Of a DNA stretch of 33,591 nucleotides, positions 7,020 to 15,417 are shown one piece after another. Source of the DNA: an uncultured delta proteobacterium (GTDB lineage Bacteria > Myxococcota_A > Polyangia > Haliangiales > Haliangiaceae); NCBI GenBank assembly GCA_900696455.1, contig CAADGB010000507.1, positions 1-33,591 of the forward strand. The letters are read 5' to 3'. The position numbers were made by a program, and so were the translations under genes. Under the pieces are notes generated by a model. The model worked only from the letters and a program-made list of their open reading frames with translations. It searched no databases and was not told the origin of the DNA. Each line of letters begins with the position of its first letter. Within the stretch, counting starts at the first letter, position 1.

Positions 7020-9536
7020 ATGCCCCGCTCGCTCGCGTTCGCGCTCGCCCTGGCGCTGGCGCTCGCCGCCCGTCTGCCCACCGCCCACGCCACCGGCCCC
7101 GCCGCCGACGACCGGCGGCCGATGATGCTCGCCGTCGACGGCGACGCCCGCGCCGAGCTACCGCTGGTGGCCAGCGCGATGCGGGTCGTGGTCCGCGGCC
7201 CCATCGCTCAGGTCGAGGTCACCCAGCGCTTCAGCAACCCGAGCCCGCGGCCGATCGAGCTGGTCTACGTCTTCCCGCTGCACGAGGACGGCGCGGTCGG
7301 CGCCATGACCATGCGCATCGGGGCCCGGGTGATCCGGGCCCGCATCGAGCGCCGCGAGCGGGCCCGCGCCGCCTACGAGCAGGCGCGGCAGGAAGGCAAG
7401 ACCGCGGCCCTGCTCGAGCAGGAGCGGCCCAACGTCTTCACCCAGTCGGTCGCCAACGTCCTGCCCGGCGAGGTCATCGACGTCGCGCTCACCTACGACG
7501 TCCTGCTCGATCCCGACGGCGACGTCTACGAGCTGGCGCTGCCGACCGTCGTCGGCCCTCGCTACATGCCGGGCGCGCCGCTGGCCGCGCTCCCGGTCGG
7601 CACCGGGGTCCAGGCCGACTCCGATCAGGTCCCCGACGCGTCGCGCCTGTCGCCCCAGGCGGCGCCGCCGGGCAAGCTCACCGGCACCACCGTCACCCTC
7701 GACCTCGACGTCGACGCCGGGCTCCCGATCACCGCGATCGACAGCCCGACCCACCGCCTCACCACCACCCGGGTCGCCGCCGATCGCTACCGGATCGCGC
7801 TGGCCGACGGCGACATGGTCGCCGACCGCGACTTCGTCCTGCGCTGGCGGGTCACGGTGGCCTCGCCGACCCTGGCGGCGCTGGCGCACAAGGACGGTGG
7901 GCGCGGCCACCTCGCGCTGATCGTGCAGCCGCCGCCGGTCGACGCCGGCCGGGCGCCGCCGCGCGAGCTGGTGTTCGTGGTCGACACCTCGGGCTCGATG
8001 TCGGGCGAGCCGCTGGCCCTGGCCCGGCGCGGCATGCGCCACGCCCTCCAGCACCTCCGCCCCGAGGACAGCTTCCGCCTCCTCAACTTCTCGTCCTCGG
8101 TCGAGGCCTTCGCCGACGGGCGAGCGCTGCCGGCGACCCGCGACAACGTCCGCGCCGGTCTGTCGTACGTCAACGGCGTCGACGCCGGCGGCGGCACCGA
8201 GATGCTGAGCGGCATCGTCGCCGCCCTCGACCGGCCGCCCGCCGACGGCCGCCACCGCTTCGTCGTGTTCATGACCGACGGCTACATCGGCAACGAGGCC
8301 GCGATCCTCGCCGCGGTGACGCAGCGCCTCGACGACCGCACCCACCTGTTCTCGTTCGGGGTCGGCTCGTCGGTCAACCGCCACCTGCTCGACGGCCTGG
8401 CCCGCCACGGTAAGGGTGTCGCCCACTACCTGCTGCTGGACCAGGCGCCCGAGCCGCAGATCGAGCGCTTCTACGCCCGCCTCGACGCGCCGCTGCTCCA
8501 CGACCTGCGCGTCGACTGGAACGGGCTCGACGTCCACGACGCCACCCCGGCCACCGTTGGCGACCTCTTCGCCGGGCAGCCGCTGGTGATCGCCGGCCGC
8601 TACGGCCGCGGCGGCGCCGGCTCGGTGCGGGTCACCGGCAAGGTCGCCGGCCGCACGATCGTCCTGACCGTCCCCGTCGTCCTGCCCGAGCGCGGCGGCG
8701 ACGGCGCGGTCCTCGCCCGGCTGTGGGCGCGCCGCCGCATCGGCGAGCACCTCGAGCGGCTGGCCAGCGGCTGGCACCAGGCGCTGGCCGACGAGGTCAC
8801 CGCGATCGCGCTCGAGCACGCGCTGCTCTCGCCGTGGACCGCGTTCGTCGCCATCGACGAGCGACCGCGGGCCGAGGGCATGCCCACCGACACCGTCGCG
8901 GTCCCGGTCGAGCTGCCGGCCGGGGTCACGCCGGCCGCCGGCAACGTGATCACCGGCGAGCACCTCGCCAGCATCCCGGTCGGCAGGACCTTCGGGACCG
9001 TGCTGAGCGCGGCGCCGGGCTCGAGCGGAGACGCCCTCGGCGTCAGCTTCTCCGGCAGCAGCGGCGGCGAGAACCACTACTCCCTCGACATCGTCGACGA
9101 CGGCGACCGGGACGGCCTGCTCGGCCGCTACCGGCCGCGCCGGACCGGCCTGCGGCTGGCGCTGGGCGCCGGCCTGGGCCTCGGCGAGACCGGCCGCGAC
9201 TACCTCGACCTCGGCCTCGGCGTGGACCGCCGGGTGGCGCGCCGCCTGGCGCTCGGCCTCGACGCCCGCCTCCTCGTGCGCGACGGCGCGCCCGACCTCG
9301 TGCAGCTCATGCTCACCCTGGCCCGGCTCTCGCTCCTGCCTCGCCTCGATCTCCGCCTCGGCCTCGGCGCCGCCACCACCCCCGCCGGGGAGGTCGGGCC
9401 GAGCTGGAAGGCCGAGCTCGCCCTGCCGCTGCCGCTGCGCGGCCGCCTCGCCTCCGAGCTCACCCTCGGGCTCGGCGGCGCCGGCGCCGGCGAGGCCCAG
9501 ACCGGCGCCGGGCTCGGGCTGGGGCTCAGGTGGTGA
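7020..9536 (+). CDS. Exported VIT/VWA protein with TonB-plug-like segment and C-terminal barrel
   Basis: 838 residues. Signal peptide 1-25 (cleavage near AHA-TG). A vault/inter-alpha-trypsin (VIT) domain covers about 35-165, with YVFPLHEDGAVGAM and the Glu-rich loop typical of the family. A von Willebrand A domain covers about 315-485 with an intact MIDAS: Asp322, Ser324, Ser326 (DTSGS), Thr393 and Asp420, so it should bind a divalent metal and a protein ligand. About 645-700 reads like the plug of a myxobacterial TonB-dependent receptor (IPVGRTF, then APG, then GVSFSGSSGGEN). About 709-838 alternates hydrophobic and polar residues, is Gly-rich and ends in LRW, like an outer-membrane barrel. 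The ATG at 7020 is fixed by AGGAGG. The stop overlaps the efflux pump gene tail-to-tail by 11 bases. The adhesion or surface role is inferred. Confidence 0.85.
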   Translation: MPRSLAFALALALALAARLPTAHATGPAADDRRPMMLAVDGDARAELPLVASAMRVVVRGPIAQVEVTQRFSNPSPRPIELVYVFPLHEDGAVGAMTMRIGARVIRARIERRERARAAYEQARQEGKTAALLEQERPNVFTQSVANVLPGEVIDVALTYDVLLDPDGDVYELALPTVVGPRYMPGAPLAALPVGTGVQADSDQVPDASRLSPQAAPPGKLTGTTVTLDLDVDAGLPITAIDSPTHRLTTTRVAADRYRIALADGDMVADRDFVLRWRVTVASPTLAALAHKDGGRGHLALIVQPPPVDAGRAPPRELVFVVDTSGSMSGEPLALARRGMRHALQHLRPEDSFRLLNFSSSVEAFADGRALPATRDNVRAGLSYVNGVDAGGGTEMLSGIVAALDRPPADGRHRFVVFMTDGYIGNEAAILAAVTQRLDDRTHLFSFGVGSSVNRHLLDGLARHGKGVAHYLLLDQAPEPQIERFYARLDAPLLHDLRVDWNGLDVHDATPATVGDLFAGQPLVIAGRYGRGGAGSVRVTGKVAGRTIVLTVPVVLPERGGDGAVLARLWARRRIGEHLERLASGWHQALADEVTAIALEHALLSPWTAFVAIDERPRAEGMPTDTVAVPVELPAGVTPAAGNVITGEHLASIPVGRTFGTVLSAAPGSSGDALGVSFSGSSGGENHYSLDIVDDGDRDGLLGRYRPRRTGLRLALGAGLGLGETGRDYLDLGLGVDRRVARRLALGLDARLLVRDGAPDLVQLMLTLARLSLLPRLDLRLGLGAATTPAGEVGPSWKAELALPLPLRGRLASELTLGLGGAGAGEAQTGAGLGLGLRW

Positions 9537-12500
9537 CGGCCTCGATCTCGGCCTGCCGCAGCTCGTCGCCCTGGCCGCGGTCGACGACGTCGGGCTTGCG
9601 CAGGACGCGGCGGACCAGCCGGGTCGCGCGCGCCGCCACGCCGTCGAACAGCGAGTAGAAGACCGGGATCGCCACCAGGGTCAGCGCCAGCGACAGCGTC
9701 TGGCCGCCCACGACCACGCCGGCGATGGCGCGGGAGAAGCCGGAGCCGATGCCCTCGCTGGTGATGAGCGGGATCATGCCGGCGACGAAGGCGAACGTCG
9801 TCATGAGGATGGGGCGCAGGCGGTCGCGGGCGGCCTGGACGATGGCCTGGTCGCGCGGCATGCCCTTGGCCCGGAGCTGGTTGGCGTGATCGATCTGGAG
9901 GATGCCGTTCTTCTTGACCATGCCGAACAGCACCAGCAGGCCGAGCATCGAGAAGATGTCGAGGTGGTTGCCGAAGGCGATGATCGAGAACAGCGCGAAC
10001 GGCAGGGTCAGGGGCAAGGTCAGCATGATCGTGAACGGGTGCAGCCACGACTCGAACTGCGCCGCCAGCACCAGGTACATGAACAGGAACGACAGCAGGA
10101 AGGCGAAGCCGAAGGCGGCGGCGGTGCGGTTCATCTCCCGGGTCTGGCCCCAGGGCTGGGCGCTGTAGCCGGGCGGGAGATCGAGATCGGCGAACGCCTG
10201 CTCCAGCGCCGCCGCCACCGCGCCCTGGCTGTGGCCGGGCGCCACGTTCATCGTGATCGTGATGCTGCGGGCGCGGAAGGTGCGGTTGATCATCGACGGC
10301 CCGGTGCTGTCGCGGCTGGTGACGACGTCGGACAGCGGCACCTGGCCGAGGCTGCGTGACGGCACGGTCATGATGCCGAGCAGCGCCGGATCCCAGCGGA
10401 AGCGCTCGCTGGCGCGCAGGAAGACGTCGTACTGGCTGCCGCGCTCCTCGTAGGTCGAGCTCGCGAGGCCGCCGAACAGGAGCGCCAGGGTCGAGGTGAT
10501 GTCGGCGGGATCGACGCCGAGCGCGGCGGCGCGGTCGAGATCGGCGCGCAGGGTCTGCTCCGGCAGCGGCTCGGGGATGCTGGAGTCGAGGTCGACCACC
10601 CCCGGCACCGTCCGCATCTTGGCCAGCACGCGCTCGGCGTACATCGACAGCCGGTCGAGATCGGGCCCGCTGAGGAGGTACATGACCATCGCGTTCTGCT
10701 GGGCGCCGAGGTTGAAGTCGTTGACGAGCTGGGCGGCGACCCGGGTGCCCTCGGGCAGATCGACCAGCACGTGCTTGCGGACGTCGTCCATGATCTGGGT
10801 CTGCGAGCGCTCGCGCCGGTCGGGATCGGAGAGGCGGACGTAGACGCTGGCGACGTTCTGGGTCTTCTGGTCGTTGTCGGCGACCGTGACCAGGGTGTGA
10901 GTGACCTCGGGGATCTTGCGGGTCTCGCGGGCCAGGCGCTCGGCCAGGACCGTGGTGGCGTCGAGGCTGGTGCCCTCCTTGGTCCGGACGTAGATCTCGA
11001 ACTGGGCCTCGTCGTTGTCGGGCAGGAAGCCGAAGCCGGCGCGGGCACCCAGCGGCACCACCGAGGCCAGGACGGCGAGCGACGCCACGACGACGATCCA
11101 GCGCCGGCGCAGGAGGAAGGCCAGGACCTTGCCGTAGCCGCGCTCGAGCGGGCGGTAGCCCCAGTCGATGCCGCGCTCGAGCCAGCTCCGGCGCGGCGCC
11201 TCGCCGGGGGGCGGCGGCAGCGGCAGCATGCGGGCCGCCATCATCGGCGTCAGCGCGAACGACACCAGCATCGAGACCGCGATCGCGAACGACATGGTCA
11301 GGCCGAAGCTCATGAGGAAGCGGCCGACGATGCCGCTCATGAAGGCCACCGGCAGGAAGACCGCGAGCAGCGACAGCGTGGTCGCCAGCACCGCCGAGGC
11401 GATCTCCTTGGTGGCCTTGATCGCGGCCGGGAACGGCTTCTCGCCGTGCTCGACGATGTGGCGGTGGATGTTCTCGAGGACGACGATCGCGTCGTCGATG
11501 ACGATGCCCACGGCCAGGGCCAGGGCCAGGAGCGTCATCAGGTTGAGGGTGAGGCCGAACACCATCATCAGGGCGAAGGTGCCGATGATCGAGATCGGGA
11601 TCGAGATCGAGGCGATGATCGTCGAGCGCACCGAGCCCAGGAACAGGAGCACCACCAGCGACGCGAAGAAGGCGCCGAGGATGAGGTGCTCGATCACCTG
11701 CGACGCCGAGGTCCGGATGACCTCGGAGTTGTCGCGCACGACGTCGAGGGTGATGCCCGGCGGCAGGCTGGCGGCGATCTCGGCGGCCGCGATCTTGGCG
11801 CGGTCGACCACGGCCACGGTGTTCGAGCCCGACTGCTTGCGGATGGCGAGGCCGACCGAGGCCTCGCCGTCGCGGATCGCCGCCGACTCGGCGTCGATCT
11901 CGGTGGCGAGGACGGTGGCGACGTCGCGGACCTTGATGGCGTGCCCCGGGAGCTGGCGGACGACGATGTCGCCGAGCTGTTCGGGGGAGCCGACCCGACC
12001 CTCGATCCGCAGGCTCGCGGTCTCGGGGCCGCGCTCGAGCCGGCCGCCCGGGATGTCGATGTTGGCCACGCCGATCGCGCGGTAGACCTCGAGCGCCGAG
12101 ACCCCGGCCGCCTGCAGGCGGATGGGATCGACGGCGACCTCGATGCGACGCTTGCGGCCGCCGACGACCCGGACCTGGCCGACGCCGTCGATGGTCTCGA
12201 GCCGGCGCTTGACGACGTCCTCGGCCACCCGGGTCAGCTCGCGCACCGAGGCGTCGCCCTTGACCGCCAGCATCAGCACCGGCGCGGCGTCGGGATCGGC
12301 GCGCTGGATCACCGGCGCCCGCGCGCCGGTGGGCAGGTCGGTGATGGTGGCGATGCGGTCGCGCACCTCCTGGGCGGCGACGTCGGCGTCCTTCTCCAGC
12401 GCGAACTGGACGATCACCAGCGACGCGCTCTCGGTCGAGATCGACGACAGGGTCTCGATCCCGCCCACGGTGTTGACCGCGGCCTCGATCTTGTCGGTGA

Positions 12501-12690
12501 CGTCGGTCTCGACCGAGGCCGGGGCGGCGCCGGGGTAGACCGTGGTGATGAGCACCAGCGGGAAGTCGATCTTGGGGAACTTGTCGACGCCGAGCGAGCG
12601 GTAGCCGACGAGGCCGACCACGACGATGGTCAGCATCATGACCACGGCGAGGACCGGCCGGCGGACGGTGAGGCGACTGAGCCAGTTCAT
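9526..12690 (-). CDS. RND-family efflux transporter (HAE1/AcrB-like inner-membrane pump)
   Basis: 1054 residues, the normal length for hydrophobe/amphiphile RND pumps. The N-terminus has the family pattern of a first transmembrane helix (about 10-30) then a large periplasmic porter loop. A cluster of helices follows from about 333, with the proton-relay pair Asp399-Asp400 in GIVIDDAIVVLENI of TM4. A second porter loop and a second helix bundle include the conserved LFGMVKKNGILQIDHAN. It uses proton influx to expel lipophilic compounds or drugs through a TolC-type channel. It is the last gene of a three-gene operon, 46 bp after the membrane fusion protein. Its 3' end overlaps the VIT/VWA gene end. 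The substrate cannot be told from sequence; the soluble DD pair argues against the heavy-metal (CusA-type) subfamily. Confidence 0.95.
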   Translation of the reverse strand: MNWLSRLTVRRPVLAVVMMLTIVVVGLVGYRSLGVDKFPKIDFPLVLITTVYPGAAPASVETDVTDKIEAAVNTVGGIETLSSISTESASLVIVQFALEKDADVAAQEVRDRIATITDLPTGARAPVIQRADPDAAPVLMLAVKGDASVRELTRVAEDVVKRRLETIDGVGQVRVVGGRKRRIEVAVDPIRLQAAGVSALEVYRAIGVANIDIPGGRLERGPETASLRIEGRVGSPEQLGDIVVRQLPGHAIKVRDVATVLATEIDAESAAIRDGEASVGLAIRKQSGSNTVAVVDRAKIAAAEIAASLPPGITLDVVRDNSEVIRTSASQVIEHLILGAFFASLVVLLFLGSVRSTIIASISIPISIIGTFALMMVFGLTLNLMTLLALALAVGIVIDDAIVVLENIHRHIVEHGEKPFPAAIKATKEIASAVLATTLSLLAVFLPVAFMSGIVGRFLMSFGLTMSFAIAVSMLVSFALTPMMAARMLPLPPPPGEAPRRSWLERGIDWGYRPLERGYGKVLAFLLRRRWIVVVASLAVLASVVPLGARAGFGFLPDNDEAQFEIYVRTKEGTSLDATTVLAERLARETRKIPEVTHTLVTVADNDQKTQNVASVYVRLSDPDRRERSQTQIMDDVRKHVLVDLPEGTRVAAQLVNDFNLGAQQNAMVMYLLSGPDLDRLSMYAERVLAKMRTVPGVVDLDSSIPEPLPEQTLRADLDRAAALGVDPADITSTLALLFGGLASSTYEERGSQYDVFLRASERFRWDPALLGIMTVPSRSLGQVPLSDVVTSRDSTGPSMINRTFRARSITITMNVAPGHSQGAVAAALEQAFADLDLPPGYSAQPWGQTREMNRTAAAFGFAFLLSFLFMYLVLAAQFESWLHPFTIMLTLPLTLPFALFSIIAFGNHLDIFSMLGLLVLFGMVKKNGILQIDHANQLRAKGMPRDQAIVQAARDRLRPILMTTFAFVAGMIPLITSEGIGSGFSRAIAGVVVGGQTLSLALTLVAIPVFYSLFDGVAARATRLVRRVLRKPDVVDRGQGDELRQAEIEAVTT

Positions 12691-12736
12691 GACGTGCTCC
12701 CGGGGGGGCGGAGGAAGGCGGGGGGGACGGCGGGCA

Positions 12737-13840
12737 TCACTCGACCCGCAGGCCGTCGACGATCCGCTCGTCGATCGCCGCGGCGACGCGCTCGCCGGCC
12801 GCCAGGCCCCGGACGATCGCGACCTGGTCGCCGTCGAGCTCGGGCCCGAGCTGGACCACGCGCTCCTCGAGGCGGCCCTTGACCACCGCGAACAGACGCC
12901 AGGTGTTGCCGCGCCGGACCACCGCGGTGCGCGGCACCGCGGGCCGTGCCGTGGCGCCGACGGTGATCGTGGCCTCGGCGAACATGCCGGGGACCAGCGG
13001 CGAGCCCGGCGCCAGCTCGGCCTCGGCCACCAGCGCGCGGCTCATGCGCCCGATCTCGGAGCCGACCTTGGTCACCCGGGCGGAGAAGCGCTGCCCGGGA
13101 TAGGCCACGGCCTCGACCGCGACCTCCTGGCCGACCTGGAGGCGGGGCACCCAGGCCTCGGGCACGCTGAGGTCGACGCGCAGCGGCTCGTCGTCGACCA
13201 GGGTGAGCAGCGGCATGCCCGGCCCCGCCCACTCGCCGGGCGCGATCATGCGCTGGGTGACGACGCCGGCGAACGGCGCCCGCACCACGCCGTCGGCCAC
13301 CGACTTCGACGCGAGCTGGAGCTGGGCCTTGGTCGCCGCCACGTTCTGGGCGGCGGCGGTGCAGCTCGTCATCTCGCGCTCGTACTGGGAGCGGGTGATC
13401 GCGCCCTTGTCGAGGAGCTGCTGGGCGCGCTTGCACTCGTCGGTGGCCAGCTTCTCCTGGGCCTCGGCGGCGGCGAGCTGGGCGCGGATCGACTGCGCCG
13501 ACAGCGACGCGCTCGAGGCGTCGAGGCGGAGCAGCGGGTCTCCGAACTTGACCCGGCTGCCGCGATCGACGAGCACGGTCAGGACCTTGCCCGGCACCGC
13601 GGCGGTGACGTTCGAGGTCTCGTCGGCCATGACCGTCCCGGTCAAGGTCAGGCGGTCGGGCGCCGGCCGCTCCGCCGCCTGGTGGAGCGCGACCGTGACC
13701 ACCGGCTCGGCGGCGCCCCGGGCGTCGGCGCCCTTGGCGTCGGAGCGGTTGCAGGCGGTGGCGGCGAGGCCGAGCGCGGCGACGAGGGCGGCGGCGGTGA
13801 CGAGCGCGCCGGGGGCGCGCGGGGGGCGGGGCGGGATCAT
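12737..13840 (-). CDS. RND periplasmic adaptor (membrane fusion protein), lipoprotein
   Basis: 367 residues. The N-terminus ends in a lipobox-like AATAC with Cys30, so it is probably tethered to the inner membrane by lipid. The order is: first half of the lipoyl domain (about 60-90, PGKVLTVLVDRGSRVKFGDPLL), a short alpha-hairpin coiled coil (about 95-165), second lipoyl half (RAPFAGVVTQRMIAPGEW), a beta-barrel domain (about 205-290) and the membrane-proximal domain (about 290-360). It bridges the RND pump to the outer-membrane channel. Its ATG overlaps the stop of the tolC-like gene by four bases (ATGA), so the two are translationally coupled. Confidence 0.93.
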   Translation of the reverse strand: MIPPRPPRAPGALVTAAALVAALGLAATACNRSDAKGADARGAAEPVVTVALHQAAERPAPDRLTLTGTVMADETSNVTAAVPGKVLTVLVDRGSRVKFGDPLLRLDASSASLSAQSIRAQLAAAEAQEKLATDECKRAQQLLDKGAITRSQYEREMTSCTAAAQNVAATKAQLQLASKSVADGVVRAPFAGVVTQRMIAPGEWAGPGMPLLTLVDDEPLRVDLSVPEAWVPRLQVGQEVAVEAVAYPGQRFSARVTKVGSEIGRMSRALVAEAELAPGSPLVPGMFAEATITVGATARPAVPRTAVVRRGNTWRLFAVVKGRLEERVVQLGPELDGDQVAIVRGLAAGERVAAAIDERIVDGLRVE

Positions 13841-15255
13841 GGCGTGGTCTCTCCGAGGACGTGGGCCAGGCGGGCCCGGGCGAGGCGACGGTCGATGAGG
13901 GCGTCGATCACGGCGATGCGGGCGCGGGTGAGCTCGGTGTCGGCGTCGATCAGCTCGATCGCCGTGGCGCGCTCGGCGGCCAGCAGCTCCTGGCGCACGC
14001 GGTGGCTCTCCTCGGCGGCGGCCAGGCCGCGGCGGGTCGCCTCCTGGGCGGCGTCGGCCAGCACCACCGCCTGCCGCGCGGCGGTGACCTGGGCGCGGAC
14101 GCCGAGCTCGAAGGCGGCGCGATCGGCGTCGAGGGCGCGGAGCTGGGCGTCGAGCTTGTCGACGCCGGGGCCGTGATCGAGGAAGTCGTTGAGCGACCAC
14201 GACACCTGGGCGCCGGCGGCCCAGGTGAACGTGAACGTGTCCTCGGCCGGGATGATGCGCTGGTTGGGGTTGTCGTAGACGGCCTGGGCGAAGACCGACA
14301 GCCGGGGCAGGCGGTCGATCCGCGCCGCTCGCCGCTGCTCCTCGAGCGCGGCGCGGGCGGCGCGCAGCGCCTTCAGCTCCTCGCGCCGCTCGAGCGCGGT
14401 CCGGGTCAGCTCGGTCGCCGCCGGGATCGCGGCGGCGGCCGCGGCCTCGCGCACGTCCTCGCCGATCGCGAGCGCCTCCTCGGCGCCGGCGCCGATCGCG
14501 ATGCGCACCTGCTCGGCGCGCAGCCCGGCCAGCTCGCGGACCTGGGCCAGGGCCAGCTCGACCTGCGCCTCCTGGGCCTCGAGGCGCAGGACGTCGGCGC
14601 GCGACACCCGGTTGACCTCGGCCAGGGCCTGGACGAGCCCGAGGTTGGCCCGCACCTGCTGCAGCAGGCGCTCGGCCACCACGACCTGGAGCTCGGCCCG
14701 CACCCACTCGTAGTAGGCGAGCCGCGCCTCGAGCGCGGCCTCGCGCTGGGCGCTGCGCTGCCCGCTCTCGGCGGCGGCGACGCCGTGCTCGGTGGCGCGC
14801 TTGAGCGGCGGCAGGCGGACCAGCAGGTCGCTGACCGGCACCGCGACCTGCGCGCCGAGGTGGAACGAGTTCAGGATCACCGGGAACGAGAAGCCGGGCG
14901 CGAGCTCGGGGTACTCCACGTCCGACAGCCGGGTGTAGCCGGCGGTCACCGTGGTCCGCGGCACCAGCGCGTACTTCGCGGACTGGGTGTCGGTGCGCGC
15001 CGCCGCGACCTCGGCCGCCTTGCGCTGGACGGCGGGGCTGGCGGTGAGCGCGCGACGCGCGGCCTCGTCGGCGGTGAGCCCGCCCGGCCGGCCGAGCAGG
15101 GCGGCCAGCGCGTCGTCGAACGACGGCAGCGCGCCCGCCGCCGGGCCCGGAGGCGGGGCCGGCTGGGCCTGCGCGGAGCCGGGCGACGCCGCCAGCGCGA
15201 GCGCCGCCACCACCACCGTCACCAGCACCGTCGGCATCAGGGAGAAGGAACGCAT
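13837..15255 (-). CDS. TolC-family outer-membrane efflux protein
   Basis: 472 residues with signal peptide (cleavage near AQA-QP, residue 30). Two outer-membrane efflux protein (OEP) repeats are visible: long Ala/Glu/Arg-rich coiled-coil helices at about 75-250 and 285-470, separated by strand regions such as TTVTAGYTRLSDVEYPEL and LSVFAQAVYDNPNQ that form the barrel. Three subunits make the outer-membrane channel-tunnel for the pump encoded downstream. It is the first gene of the efflux operon. The sigma-54 promoter candidate at 15269-15284 would start transcription about 3 bases before the ATG at 15255; a second in-frame ATG at 15237 also keeps the signal peptide. Confidence 0.92.
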   Translation of the reverse strand: MRSFSLMPTVLVTVVVAALALAASPGSAQAQPAPPPGPAAGALPSFDDALAALLGRPGGLTADEAARRALTASPAVQRKAAEVAAARTDTQSAKYALVPRTTVTAGYTRLSDVEYPELAPGFSFPVILNSFHLGAQVAVPVSDLLVRLPPLKRATEHGVAAAESGQRSAQREAALEARLAYYEWVRAELQVVVAERLLQQVRANLGLVQALAEVNRVSRADVLRLEAQEAQVELALAQVRELAGLRAEQVRIAIGAGAEEALAIGEDVREAAAAAAIPAATELTRTALERREELKALRAARAALEEQRRAARIDRLPRLSVFAQAVYDNPNQRIIPAEDTFTFTWAAGAQVSWSLNDFLDHGPGVDKLDAQLRALDADRAAFELGVRAQVTAARQAVVLADAAQEATRRGLAAAEESHRVRQELLAAERATAIELIDADTELTRARIAVIDALIDRRLARARLAHVLGETTP

Positions 15256-15268
15256 GACGCGCCTGCCA

Positions 15269-15284
15269 AGCAGCGGCCATGCCA
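15269..15284 (-). promoter_or_regulatory. Sigma-54 (-24/-12) promoter candidate for the efflux operon
   Basis: The minus strand reads TGGCATGGCCGCTGCT. Against the consensus TGGCACG-N4-TTGCW it matches 10 of 12 fixed positions, including the essential GG at -24 and GC at -12 at the correct spacing. The implied transcription start is near 15258, just before the tolC-like ATG. The divergent neighbour encodes an NtrC-type sigma-54 activator, which makes the match much more credible. The activator's own binding sites would be expected within the remaining 130 bases up to 15410. Confidence 0.6.
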
Positions 15285-15404
15285 CACCCCCGGCGACGGA
15301 TTGCGCGCAGTTACGATCGCGCCCACCGACGCCTGTCGGATCTCCGTACAGCGATCGACGGTTCACCAGACGACTGGCGGTGCTCCGACCACGCCGGGCC
15401 GGGC

Positions 15405-15410
15405 TACCAT
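15405..15410 (+). promoter_or_regulatory. -10-like TACCAT, leaderless start candidate
   Basis: TACCAT ends 7 bases before the ATG at 15418 with no Shine-Dalgarno. This favours 15418 over the in-frame ATG at 15409, which lies inside the hexamer. Confidence 0.45.
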
Positions 15411-15417
15411 GCGGCGC

